Below are positions 1 to 7,665 of a stretch of 22,832 nt of DNA, piece after piece. The stretch covers positions 1-22,832 of the forward strand of contig DKVF01000001.1 of assembly GCA_002491065.1 (NCBI GenBank), given 5' to 3'. The notes below the pieces were generated by a model, which worked only from the letters and a program-made list of their open reading frames with translations, was not told the origin of the DNA and did no database searches. The translations under genes and the position numbers were made by a program. Source of the stretch: Peptococcaceae bacterium UBA7185. GTDB taxonomy: Bacteria; Bacillota; Peptococcia; Peptococcales; Peptococcaceae. How positions within the stretch are numbered: the first letter of the stretch is position 1; each line of letters starts with the position of its first letter.

Positions 1-66
1 ATTTGATTAAATTATATTATCTTTATTTTTCTTTAATTATCTAAATTTTTGAATCTATATTGACCT

Positions 67-96
67 TTGCATAAAATACCCATGAGGGGATATAAT
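67..96 (+). promoter_or_regulatory. Predicted sigma-A promoter of the ctsR operon
   Basis: A TTGCAT -35-like hexamer (67-72) is followed after 18 bp by a perfect TATAAT (91-96). Transcription would start near 103, inside the CtsR operator just downstream. A better-looking TTGACC lies at 60-65, but its 25-bp spacing is too long. Confidence 0.6.
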
Positions 97-104
97 AAAA
101 ACAA

Positions 105-121
105 GGTCAGGGAACGTCAAA
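105..121 (+). promoter_or_regulatory. CtsR operator (heptad direct repeat)
   Basis: The known CtsR box is a tandem heptad, RGTCAAA-NAN-RGTCAAA. Here GGTCAGG (5 of 7 matches), spacer GAA and CGTCAAA (6 of 7 matches) fit that layout exactly. The box overlaps the predicted transcription start and lies 42 bp before ctsR, so bound CtsR would block transcription of its own operon. This is the usual autoregulated heat-shock arrangement. Confidence 0.7.
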
Positions 122-162
122 GAATTAGACAAAAGACTTGGAAATATTCGAGGTGAGGACCT

Positions 163-636
163 ATGAGCAGTTTGTCTAAGCAAATAGAAGAATATATCAA
201 AGCATTGTTAGAACAAGAAAGTGCCGGTGTCGTAGAAATTCAGCGCAATTTTTTGTCGGAGTATTTTCATTGTGTACCATCGCAGATTAATTATGTACTC
301 AGTACGAGATTTACACCGTTACAGGGTTATATGGTAGAAAGCAGAAGAGGCGGCGGCGGTTTTGTTCGCATTGTCAGTCTGCAATTGGCGGAGGACGATG
401 ATTTGCAGGATGCATTGACAGAAACAGTTGGAGATGCGTTGACACAAAATGATAGCGAAGGCTTGTTGGAATACTTATATCAGCAGGGAGTAATCAGTCA
501 GCGGGAGATGTTGCTATTTAACGGTATGCTAAAGGATCGTGTGCTGGTTGGTCTGGATAAAGGACAGCGCGATGCGGTGCGGGCGTCAATGATGCAGCAT
601 ATGCTGGCTATGCTGAATATGTTGCGACATACTTAG
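163..636 (+). CDS. ctsR: CtsR, transcriptional repressor of class III heat-shock genes
   Basis: This 157-aa protein has the usual length and layout of CtsR. An N-terminal winged helix-turn-helix (about residues 1-70) includes the segment around FLSEYFHCVPSQINYVLSTR. It is followed by the glycine-rich wing RRGGGG (about 61-66) that enters the minor groove of the operator. The C-terminal half is a helical dimerisation region that McsB and ClpC act on in Bacillus. The start ATG has a good AGGTGAGG site 5-12 nt upstream. It is the first gene of the operon, followed by mcsA, mcsB and clpC, and an operator for the protein itself lies just upstream. Identification is secure from motif plus context. 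Confidence 0.95.
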   Translation: MSSLSKQIEEYIKALLEQESAGVVEIQRNFLSEYFHCVPSQINYVLSTRFTPLQGYMVESRRGGGGFVRIVSLQLAEDDDLQDALTETVGDALTQNDSEGLLEYLYQQGVISQREMLLFNGMLKDRVLVGLDKGQRDAVRASMMQHMLAMLNMLRHT

Positions 637-646
637 CAAAGTCACA

Positions 647-751
647 ATGACTATGGAGTCTGCAAATTTGCCGGTGGTGTTATCCAATCGTTTGCCGGTA
701 GTCTATGAAAGAGAATCCTATTATGAGTGTGAACAGTTAAATTTAAAATGA
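647..751 (+). CDS. Possible 34-aa small protein between ctsR and mcsA
   Basis: The ctsR-mcsA gap holds an open frame (ATG 647, or in frame at 653) reading to a TGA at 749-751. The product begins MTMESANLPVVLSNRLPVVY and repeats an LPVV(L/Y) segment. It fills almost the whole gap. Against it, no convincing ribosome binding site precedes the ATG, and I recognise no family. Its tail includes the region used for the mcsA ribosome binding site, so it could act as a translational lead-in. It may equally be chance. Confidence 0.25.
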   Translation: MTMESANLPVVLSNRLPVVYERESYYECEQLNLK

Positions 752-765
752 TGGGGTGGATATTT

Positions 766-1305
766 ATGTATTGCGAATTATGTAAAAAGAATCCTGCAAC
801 AATTCATTACACAAAAATTGTCAACGGACATAAAGAAGAACGTCATATTTGCGAACAGTGTGCGAATAATTTAAAAGAACCGATTGGCGTGTTTCCAACG
901 CTGGGGTTAATGCCTGATTTTTCTATGGCGGATTTTATCGGTGGCTTTTTCAACCAGGAAAATCAGTCGCAGCCATTTGTACAAAAAAATATGTCGGCGC
1001 ATGATGCTTGCCCTGTATGCGGCATGACGGCTGGGGAGTTCCGCAAGCTGGGTCGTGTAGGGTGCAGTCACTGCTATGAATATTTCTCCGACTATATGCC
1101 GGGACTAATACAGCGGATTCACGGCAACAGCTGCCATACAGGAAAAGTACCTGTACGAGGCGAAGCAAAGCTGGCAGAAAAACAGAGGGTTGTTTCTCTG
1201 CGGCAGGAACTGCAGACAGCTATTCAGCAAGAAGATTTTGAGCGGGCTGCAAAACTTCGTGACGAGATAAAAAAACTGGAACAGGAGGGCGGTCAAAATG
1301 CTTAA
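766..1305 (+). CDS. mcsA: McsA, zinc-binding activator of the McsB arginine kinase
   Basis: In Bacillus, McsA activates McsB and joins it in marking CtsR and other proteins for ClpCP. This 179-aa protein shows the expected four Cys-x-x-Cys pairs: CELC at the very N-terminus, CEQC, CPVC and CSHC. They form two zinc-binding modules in the first half. A UVR-type helical hairpin near the C-terminus (LRQELQTAIQQEDFERAAKL) resembles the one in UvrB and ClpC. An in-frame ATG exists at 748, but ATGGGGTGGA sits at the right distance before the ATG at 766, and starting there places the first zinc pair at residues 3-6 as usual. The 3' end overlaps mcsB by 8 nt, implying translational coupling. Confidence 0.93.
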   Translation: MYCELCKKNPATIHYTKIVNGHKEERHICEQCANNLKEPIGVFPTLGLMPDFSMADFIGGFFNQENQSQPFVQKNMSAHDACPVCGMTAGEFRKLGRVGCSHCYEYFSDYMPGLIQRIHGNSCHTGKVPVRGEAKLAEKQRVVSLRQELQTAIQQEDFERAAKLRDEIKKLEQEGGQNA

Positions 1306-2335
1306 AGATTTGATAAAAAACGCACAGAGCCCTTGGACTATCGGAGCCGGGGACGATAAGGATGTAGTACTTTGCACGAGAATTCGTTTGGCGCGTAACT
1401 TTGCAAAATATCCTTTCCCCTTGAAGCAGACAGAACAGAGCGGACAAAGTGTGCTGGCAGATATGTCCGCCTTCTGTAAAGACCACAGCAATTTAAAATT
1501 TTATGACCTGCGGGATGTGCCTGCATTAGAAAAGCAGGCGTTGGTGGAAAAGCATCTGATTAGTCCGGAGCATAGCAAGGACGATCAACAATGCCGCGGG
1601 CTGGCAGTGAATGAAGACGGCAGTACCAGTATTATGATTAATGAGGAAGATCATTTGCGGATTCAGTGTTTTGCGCCGGGGCTGAACTTGCAGGAGTTAT
1701 GGAAGAAAGCTAACATGCTGGATGACCAGATTGAAAGCTATTTTGATTATGCCTTTGATGAAAAATTAGGGTATTTGACATGTTGTCCTACCAATCTGGG
1801 TAACGGGATGCGCGCTTCTATTATGATGCATCTGCCAGGTTTGGTTTTGACAAAGCGGGTATCTATTTTGGATCAGCTGGGCAATTTCGGGATGACAGTA
1901 CGGGGCTTGTTTGGAGAAGGCAGTCAATCGTTGGGCGACTTGTATCAGATATCCAATCAGAGCACCATCGGTCAAAGCGAGCAGGATATTCTGACCAATC
2001 TGCAATCTGTGGCGCAGCAGATTATCAAAGAAGAACGCAACGCCCGCAATTTCTTGAAAGAGCATAACGGTTTACTGTTGTCCGACAAGGTTTGGCGTGC
2101 TTACGGGACATTGGCCAATGCTCGTTATATGAGTTCTCGGGAAGCATTGGAGTTGATTTCTTTGGTACGTCTGGGCTATAATCTGGGCTATTTTAATCAA
2201 CTGACATTGGCACAGATTGACCAAATGTATTTGACGGCACAGCCGGGGTATTTGCAGGTACTGCATGGCAATGCGATGAATGATGGGGAACGGGATTCGT
2301 TCCGTGCAGAAAAAATTCGCTCTATTTTAGCTTAA
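1298..2335 (+). CDS. mcsB: McsB, protein-arginine kinase
   Basis: McsB phosphorylates arginines on CtsR and on damaged proteins, and phosphoarginine acts as a degradation tag for ClpCP. This 345-aa protein has full family length. Phosphagen-kinase-fold signatures are visible: CTRIRLARN near residues 27-35, the active-site Cys-containing segment TCCPTNLGNGMRAS (about 163-176), and RGLFGEGS (about 203-210). The C-terminal RDxxRA motif, which binds phosphoarginine allosterically in characterised McsB, is present as RDSFRA near residues 332-337. The ATG overlaps the end of mcsA (ATGCTTAA). A 72-nt gap separates it from clpC. All key motifs appear intact. Confidence 0.95.
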   Translation: MLKDLIKNAQSPWTIGAGDDKDVVLCTRIRLARNFAKYPFPLKQTEQSGQSVLADMSAFCKDHSNLKFYDLRDVPALEKQALVEKHLISPEHSKDDQQCRGLAVNEDGSTSIMINEEDHLRIQCFAPGLNLQELWKKANMLDDQIESYFDYAFDEKLGYLTCCPTNLGNGMRASIMMHLPGLVLTKRVSILDQLGNFGMTVRGLFGEGSQSLGDLYQISNQSTIGQSEQDILTNLQSVAQQIIKEERNARNFLKEHNGLLLSDKVWRAYGTLANARYMSSREALELISLVRLGYNLGYFNQLTLAQIDQMYLTAQPGYLQVLHGNAMNDGERDSFRAEKIRSILA

Positions 2336-2407
2336 ATGGAGCGGAGTGTATAAAAAGTATAGAGGATAAGAAAGATAAAGTTGAATAGATTAGGAAGGTG
2401 AATAGTT

Positions 2408-4873
2408 ATGTATGGACGTTTTACCGAAAAAGCACAGCATGTAATTTATTATGCGCAGGAGGAAGCCCGTGCAATGAACTATCCGGCAGTGGGTACAGAA
2501 CACTTACTGTTGGGGATTTTACGAGAGGGAGAAAGTGTCGCGTCTAAGGCTTTGACCAATATGGGCGTGGATTTGCAGAAAACAAGAGAGATCGTTTTGC
2601 AACTGTTGTCACCGGGGCAGGACCCAGTGGGGGATGAGATTGCCATTACGCCGCGCGTGAAGAAAGTATTGGTTTTGGCACAGGATGAAGCGGCTCACTG
2701 GGGTGTTAATTATATCGGCACAGAACATTTGCTGCTGGGGATTCTGCGGGAAGGCGAAGGTGTTGCCTCTCAGGTATTGGCCCAGTTGGGGGTTGAACCG
2801 GAAAAAGTACGCAAACAGGTAATTGCGTTGCTGGGTGGTGCCAACCCAATGGATGTGAACACAGGAAGTGCGAAAGGGATGGGCGGCAAAAACCGTCCTA
2901 CTCTGGATGAGTTTGGTCGTAACTTAAATGAAATGGTACGACAGGGTAAAATTGATCCCGTGATTGGCCGTGAAACGGAAATTGAACGAGTGATTCAGGT
3001 TTTGTGCCGTCGTACCAAGAACAATCCTGCACTGCTGGGGGATCCCGGCGTAGGGAAAACTGCTATTGCTGAAGGTTTGGCACAGCGGATTGTAGCAGGA
3101 AAAGTACCAGAGTTGTTGAAGGATAAAGAAATCATCACGCTGGATATGGGTTCCCTGGTGGCAGGTTCCAAATACAGAGGCGATTTTGAGGAACGGCTGA
3201 AAAAAATTATGGATGAAGTGAAGGCTGACCAGAATGTAATCCTCTTTATCGATGAAATGCACACGTTGATTGGCGCTGGCTCTGCAGAAGGCGCGCTGGA
3301 TGCGGCCAATATTTTGAAACCTGAATTGGCGCGTGGGGATATCCAGTGTATCGGTGCGACTACACTGGACGAATACCGCAAGCATATTGAAAAAGATGCA
3401 GCATTGGAACGTCGATTCCAGCCTATTACTGTCAATGAACCAACCCAGGAAGATACCATTGCTATTTTGAAAGGTATTCGTGATAAATATGAAGCCCATC
3501 ACGGCGTGGAAATTTCTGATGGCGCCATTGAAGCGGCAGTAAAACTGTCCAGCCGTTATATTACCGACCGGTTTCTGCCTGACAAAGCAATCGATTTGAT
3601 TGATGAAGCAGCATCCCGTGTACGTTTGCAGACCTATACAGCTCCGGTAGATGTGAAAACCTTGGAAGACGAAATCGAACGGTTGAGTAAGGAAAAAGAA
3701 GCAGCTGTTGTCAGTCAGGAATATGAAAAAGCAGCGCAATATCGTGATGAAGAAAAACAAAAGAGAGCAGAACTGGAAAAACTGACCGAAGAATGGAAGA
3801 GTCAGACTACCACTGAGACAAAAGTGGTTACGGAAGAAGAAATTGCCGCCATTGTGTCCAACTGGACCGGCGTACCGGTGACTAAGCTGCAGGAGGAAGA
3901 TACCCAACGCTTGCTGCACATGGAAGAAATTTTACATCAACGTGTGATTGGTCAGGATGAAGCAGTGAAAGCTGTGTCCCGTGCCGTGCGGAGAGCCCAA
4001 TCCGGCTTGAAAAATCCCAAACGGCCAATCGGTTCCTTCCTGTTCTTGGGGCCTACTGGCGTAGGGAAAACAGAATTGGCTCGTGCGTTGGCAGAAGTAC
4101 TGTTTGACAATGAAGACGCCATTGTGCGCATTGATATGTCCGAATACATGGAAAAATTCTCAGTATCTCGTCTGGTTGGCGCGCCTCCGGGATATGTAGG
4201 TCATGATGAAGGCGGTCAGTTGACAGAGGCTGTACGGCGTAAACCATATTCCATTGTATTATTGGACGAAATTGAAAAAGCCCATCCGGACGTATTCAAC
4301 ATTTTGCTGCAGGTTTTGGATGACGGCCGATTGACAGACAGCCAGGGACGTACAGTCGATTTCAAAAATACAGTGATTATCATGACATCCAATATTGGCG
4401 CCAGCAATATCAAGACTGCAGGCACCATGGGATTCAGCGCAGATACCGCGGGAGAAGAACAGAAAGCTGCCTACGATAAAATGAAAGCCCGCGTTATGGA
4501 CGCACTGAAAGCGACCTTCCGTCCTGAGTTCCTGAACAGAGTGGATGAAACCATCGTATTCCATGCTCTGGAAAAAGAACATATTCTGTCTATCGTGGAT
4601 TTGATGATGCAGGATTTGCATAAACGGTTGCAGGAACAGGATATCAAAATGGAAGTATCTGCCGAAGCCAAAGAAAAATTGGTGGAAGAAGGCTATGACC
4701 CTGCTTATGGCGCACGGCCGCTGCGCAGAACCATCCAGCGTCTGGTAGAAGATCCTCTGGCAGAAGATTTGCTGCAGGGACGCTACACAGCAGGGGACAC
4801 TGTAAAAGTAGATGTAACGAAAGATGGCATCACGCTGCTGAAAGACGGCGAAATAGAACAGGTTAGTGAGTAA
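2408..4873 (+). CDS. clpC: ClpC, AAA+ unfoldase of the ClpCP protease
   Basis: This 821-aa class I Clp/Hsp100 ATPase unfolds arginine-phosphorylated or adaptor-delivered proteins and feeds them to ClpP. Two N-terminal Clp repeats occupy about residues 1-145 (two copies of a GTEHLLLGILREGE segment). The first AAA+ domain has Walker A GDPGVGKT at about 211-218. A UVR/M-domain coiled coil follows at about 415-460. The second AAA+ domain has Walker A GPTGVGKT at about 548-555 and the pore loop GYVGHDEGG near 597. A strong AGGAAGGTGAATAG precedes the ATG. It is the last gene of the CtsR-controlled operon, with a hairpin about 40 nt past the stop. The mcsA/mcsB context and the M-domain separate it from ClpA, ClpB and ClpE. 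Confidence 0.97.
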   Translation: MYGRFTEKAQHVIYYAQEEARAMNYPAVGTEHLLLGILREGESVASKALTNMGVDLQKTREIVLQLLSPGQDPVGDEIAITPRVKKVLVLAQDEAAHWGVNYIGTEHLLLGILREGEGVASQVLAQLGVEPEKVRKQVIALLGGANPMDVNTGSAKGMGGKNRPTLDEFGRNLNEMVRQGKIDPVIGRETEIERVIQVLCRRTKNNPALLGDPGVGKTAIAEGLAQRIVAGKVPELLKDKEIITLDMGSLVAGSKYRGDFEERLKKIMDEVKADQNVILFIDEMHTLIGAGSAEGALDAANILKPELARGDIQCIGATTLDEYRKHIEKDAALERRFQPITVNEPTQEDTIAILKGIRDKYEAHHGVEISDGAIEAAVKLSSRYITDRFLPDKAIDLIDEAASRVRLQTYTAPVDVKTLEDEIERLSKEKEAAVVSQEYEKAAQYRDEEKQKRAELEKLTEEWKSQTTTETKVVTEEEIAAIVSNWTGVPVTKLQEEDTQRLLHMEEILHQRVIGQDEAVKAVSRAVRRAQSGLKNPKRPIGSFLFLGPTGVGKTELARALAEVLFDNEDAIVRIDMSEYMEKFSVSRLVGAPPGYVGHDEGGQLTEAVRRKPYSIVLLDEIEKAHPDVFNILLQVLDDGRLTDSQGRTVDFKNTVIIMTSNIGASNIKTAGTMGFSADTAGEEQKAAYDKMKARVMDALKATFRPEFLNRVDETIVFHALEKEHILSIVDLMMQDLHKRLQEQDIKMEVSAEAKEKLVEEGYDPAYGARPLRRTIQRLVEDPLAEDLLQGRYTAGDTVKVDVTKDGITLLKDGEIEQVSE

Positions 4874-4912
4874 TTTATTAAAACCACGTGTTTCTCTTCA
4901 CTTTTCATAAAA

Positions 4913-4956
4913 AGAAAGCAGATACATCGAGCGTTTGCCCGGTGTATCTGCTTTCT
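4913..4956. terminator. Bidirectional hairpin terminator between clpC and the Crp/Fnr gene
   Basis: A 14-bp perfect stem (4913-4926 with 4943-4956) extends inward by three more pairs, one of them G-T, around a 10-nt loop. On the - strand it is followed by a T-rich run, and on the + strand by a weaker one. It sits between convergent genes, so it probably serves both. From here to 5097 I see nothing else of note. Confidence 0.75.
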
Positions 4957-5097
4957 TCGATTGTACCCAAAATAGTTTTGGACGGTTTATTTTAGTATAA
5001 ATGCAAAGATTTTCTCATTTAAAATAGTATTTCCAGTACGAATAATATATTCCTGGTAGTATTCTCAAGAGGGTATGGTCAAATGCGATATGGGAAT

Positions 5098-5775
5098 TCA
5101 TTCCTTTTCCAATTCTGCTTCCAAAAGTTCCTGCAATCTGTCCAAATCTTTCACCAACAATTTTTTGCCCACTTTTTCAAAAATGCCGTCTTTTTCTAAG
5201 TTGGAGATATAACGTGTGACATTGCTGCGGTGTACACCAATATGGGAGGCGATATCAACACGGCTGGGCAGGTTCTCAATCAAAATACCGTTTTTTGTTT
5301 TCTTTCCGTAAAGGGCTGCGCTTTGATATAAAAACTTCAGAATTTTTACGCTGCTGCTTTCTTCAATTTCTTTCAGCTGGCCTTGAATACAGAGAAGCTG
5401 CCGTTTTTGATATTGCCCGACAATCGTAAAAAAGTTCTCTTTGCTTTGCAGGACAAATTGATAAATATCATCAAAGGTGATATACAAAATTTCTGAATCT
5501 ACATCGGCCACCAAGCGCTTACAGAAGCTTTTGCCGGAACCTGTAGGAATCAGATTTCCATCCTCTAAAAACCACATCAAACGCTCAGAGCCATTCTCTG
5601 TGCTGAAAAATACTTTCAGGCAGCCTTTATGCAAAAAACCGCAGACATCATTTTCCGGTGGAACGACGTGCTCCCCCTTGTGCACCAGCTCTTTTCGGTA
5701 GCAATTTTGCAAGCAAAACGCCCGAAAAGCTTCAATATTCGCATCCAATTCAATATATGGCAAAAATTCCTGCAT
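5098..5775 (-). CDS. Crp/Fnr family transcriptional regulator
   Basis: This 225-aa protein has the normal Crp/Fnr length. A cupin-like sensor domain occupies about residues 10-120, a long dimerisation helix about 120-150, and a C-terminal winged HTH follows. The HTH (about 171-192, ending VHRSNVTRYI) is typical of the family. The RxxS/ExR phosphate-cassette signature of cAMP binders is not apparent, so I do not infer cAMP as the signal. Cysteines at 21, 25, 45, 52 and 85 leave room for a redox or metal cofactor, but the spacing is not that of E. coli FNR. It lies on the same strand as, and downstream of, the transporter and hydrolase, whose promoters share a palindrome. It is the obvious candidate to bind it. 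No copy of the palindrome is visible before this gene. Confidence 0.88.
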   Translation of the reverse strand: MQEFLPYIELDANIEAFRAFCLQNCYRKELVHKGEHVVPPENDVCGFLHKGCLKVFFSTENGSERLMWFLEDGNLIPTGSGKSFCKRLVADVDSEILYITFDDIYQFVLQSKENFFTIVGQYQKRQLLCIQGQLKEIEESSSVKILKFLYQSAALYGKKTKNGILIENLPSRVDIASHIGVHRSNVTRYISNLEKDGIFEKVGKKLLVKDLDRLQELLEAELEKE

Positions 5776-5895
5776 ATTGCTTACGACCTCCGCTCACAGT
5801 GTATTTGCATAAATTATATTTCTTTTTTATAAAATTGTAAACCGTCTGTAGCATTTTTCTTAGTGTGTTTTTGTAACGTACTATTTCTATACAAC

Positions 5896-5934
5896 AAAAA
5901 AACTCCGCTTCCAAGGCAGAAGCAGAGCTTTTTT
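5896..5934 (-). terminator. Intrinsic terminator of the transporter gene
   Basis: Read on the - strand, CTCTGCTTC (5927-5919) pairs with GAAGCGGAG (5911-5903), with one G-T pair and a 7-nt loop, and is followed by seven T residues. It lies about 16 nt past the transporter stop codon. A-runs on the other side suggest some bidirectional activity. It separates the transporter from the downstream Crp/Fnr gene, which then needs its own promoter. Confidence 0.85.
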
Positions 5935-5943
5935 TAACGTATT

Positions 5944-7398
5944 TTATAAAATCATCATACCCAAAGGCACGCCCACACACAGCAAGGCAATGATGACACA
6001 AACAACAGAGATGATTCCCTGAAAATAAGCCTGACCTGTACTAATCCATTCGGAGTTGCCGAATACCAGTCCTGCACGGGAGCTGGCTCCCGGCGTTGCC
6101 AGTGCGGAAGACAAGGCGAAAATCATCAGCACAGCCACCAAAACCGGATTGGCGCCGAAAGCCTGTGCCAACTGACACATTAACGGCGTCATTGCCACCA
6201 AAAGTACAGTGTTATTCATGAACTGCGTCAGCACGCAGCAAATGACGCAAACTAAAATATAAATCATCATGGGACTTTGTCCGGCAAAAATTGGTTTCAT
6301 GAGACCGAGCACCATTTTTGTAATTCCGGCTTCACTATGCATCAGTGCGGTGCCCATCGGTCCTACAGAAGCCAGCAAGCATACCATGGGCCAAGGAATT
6401 GATTTTGCCGCCAATTTACCAAAATTAATGGCAGGTTCTCCTTGAAAACGGACAAAACATAAAATAACGGTAATACCAGTAATTACACCTACTGCCCCTA
6501 ATTTGCTCAGTACTGCATAAATCCATAAATCTTTGGACAATGTGCTCGGCAGATAAAGAGCCAGCACAATCAGCAGCAACAATGCTGTTGCAAATTTCTG
6601 CTGTGTATTATAATCAATTTTTTCGCCCAGTGTAGTAAAATCTACATCTTTTAATTTGGTGACATCCACACGGATAATAAATTTGCCGGCAACGACAAAC
6701 AGCAGAATGGCAGTGAAGGAAATCGCAATCATCAATCCGCTATAGGGCAAAAAGTCTACAGTAAGATTGGTGGCGGTGGTCAATCCCTTCAGTCCCATCA
6801 TAGACCATGGCGTCCAGGGTTTGACGCACATGCCCATAATGCTTACATAGGCGATACCGATCAACAGAAAGGCTGCCATCTTGCCACGTTTTTCATATCC
6901 CAATTTGGTTAACATTTTTTTCGTGATGCCCCACATCAAGAAAATTGTTGCATAAATTCCCACGAAAGCGCCGCAGATAAAGGTTACTAAGAAAATCATA
7001 AAAATAAACAAATAAGGTTTGCCTTTTAAAACTTTCCGCGTCAACATCCATTGGGTCATCGTATTGGTCAGACCGATATCCTCCAGCCATGCCGTGAATA
7101 TAGAAAAGAAAATGACCAGCAATACAATTTCACTGCCAAAGCCTGATGCAAATACCTGTGTGGCAGTGCCCAATCCGCACATACTCAGCATAATCATTCC
7201 CAAAAGGCTGGGCCAGATTAAGTCAATAAAAATCCAACCCCACATCATACCCAAAAAGATTCCCAAAACTTTTATTCCAAACTCTGTAATTGTCCCAAAT
7301 ATCGGCGATATCCAACCGCTCAGCATCAAAACTACCATAATTGCCGGATGGAGCCAAAGACCAACGCCGCTTTTCTTTGCAGTTTCTCCCATTTTCAT
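5944..7398 (-). CDS. SLC13/DASS-type (ion transporter superfamily) anion symporter
   Basis: This very hydrophobic protein of about 484 aa has roughly a dozen membrane segments and matches the SLC13/DASS layout, whose members import dicarboxylates, sulfate or related anions with Na+. The second half contains QFMNNTVLLVAMTPLM, corresponding to the second SNT-type signature. In the first half the equivalent hairpin reads GAFVGIYATIFLMWGI, so the usual Ser-Asn-Thr is absent. Substrate and coupling ion are therefore open. A longer frame begins at 7443, but the ATG at 7398 has a proper AGAGAGGTTGT site and is preferred. Its promoter carries the same Crp/Fnr-like palindrome as the upstream hydrolase gene, suggesting it imports or exports the hydrolase's substrate or product. 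That link is inference. Confidence 0.85.
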   Translation of the reverse strand: MKMGETAKKSGVGLWLHPAIMVVLMLSGWISPIFGTITEFGIKVLGIFLGMMWGWIFIDLIWPSLLGMIMLSMCGLGTATQVFASGFGSEIVLLVIFFSIFTAWLEDIGLTNTMTQWMLTRKVLKGKPYLFIFMIFLVTFICGAFVGIYATIFLMWGITKKMLTKLGYEKRGKMAAFLLIGIAYVSIMGMCVKPWTPWSMMGLKGLTTATNLTVDFLPYSGLMIAISFTAILLFVVAGKFIIRVDVTKLKDVDFTTLGEKIDYNTQQKFATALLLLIVLALYLPSTLSKDLWIYAVLSKLGAVGVITGITVILCFVRFQGEPAINFGKLAAKSIPWPMVCLLASVGPMGTALMHSEAGITKMVLGLMKPIFAGQSPMMIYILVCVICCVLTQFMNNTVLLVAMTPLMCQLAQAFGANPVLVAVLMIFALSSALATPGASSRAGLVFGNSEWISTGQAYFQGIISVVCVIIALLCVGVPLGMMIL

Positions 7399-7474
7399 AC
7401 AACCTCTCTTTTTTACAATAAAGTTTATAATTTCCTGTTTCAATCAAAATTCCGGAATGATTGTTGATACTTTT

Positions 7475-7514
7475 ATTATAACGGCTTTTCAAAGGAAAAG
7501 TGTTGCACACAACA
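7475..7514 (-). promoter_or_regulatory. Transporter promoter with Crp/Fnr-type operator at about -40
   Basis: On the - strand, the palindrome TGTTGTGTGCAACA (7514-7501) is followed after 20 nt by a perfect TATAAT (7480-7475). With a start near 7468 the palindrome is centred at about -39.5. No good -35 hexamer is present, as expected for a class II activator-dependent promoter. The same arrangement precedes the hydrolase gene. The predicted 5' leader is about 70 nt. Confidence 0.65.
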
Positions 7515-7599
7515 ACTTTTTGATTATTTTTATCATAGCTATTTGAATTACTGAAATGTTAAATATTATCTCTATTTTTTTGCTGTAAAAACAGAAAAA

Positions 7600-7632
7600 C
7601 TGCCCGCAGAGACAACTTGCTCTGACAGACAG
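7600..7632 (-). terminator. Probable terminator of the hydrolase gene
   Basis: On the - strand an imperfect stem forms between CTGTCTGTCAGAG and CTCTGCGGGCAG (G-T pairs and one bulge). It is followed by TTTTTCTGTTTTT. It lies about 35 nt downstream of the hydrolase stop, which puts the transporter under its own promoter. Confidence 0.55.
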
Positions 7633-7665
7633 CTTCGCCGCAGGATGGATTCCTGCAAGATACTT

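Noticed and set aside
60..65. TTGACC as -35 element for ctsR
   Set aside because: It is 25 bp from TATAAT. TTGCAT at 67-72 gives an 18-bp spacer.
2924..3919. 331-codon frame on the - strand within clpC
   Set aside because: It is fully antisense to a conserved AAA+ gene, has no ribosome binding site or recognisable domain, and reflects codon bias of clpC.
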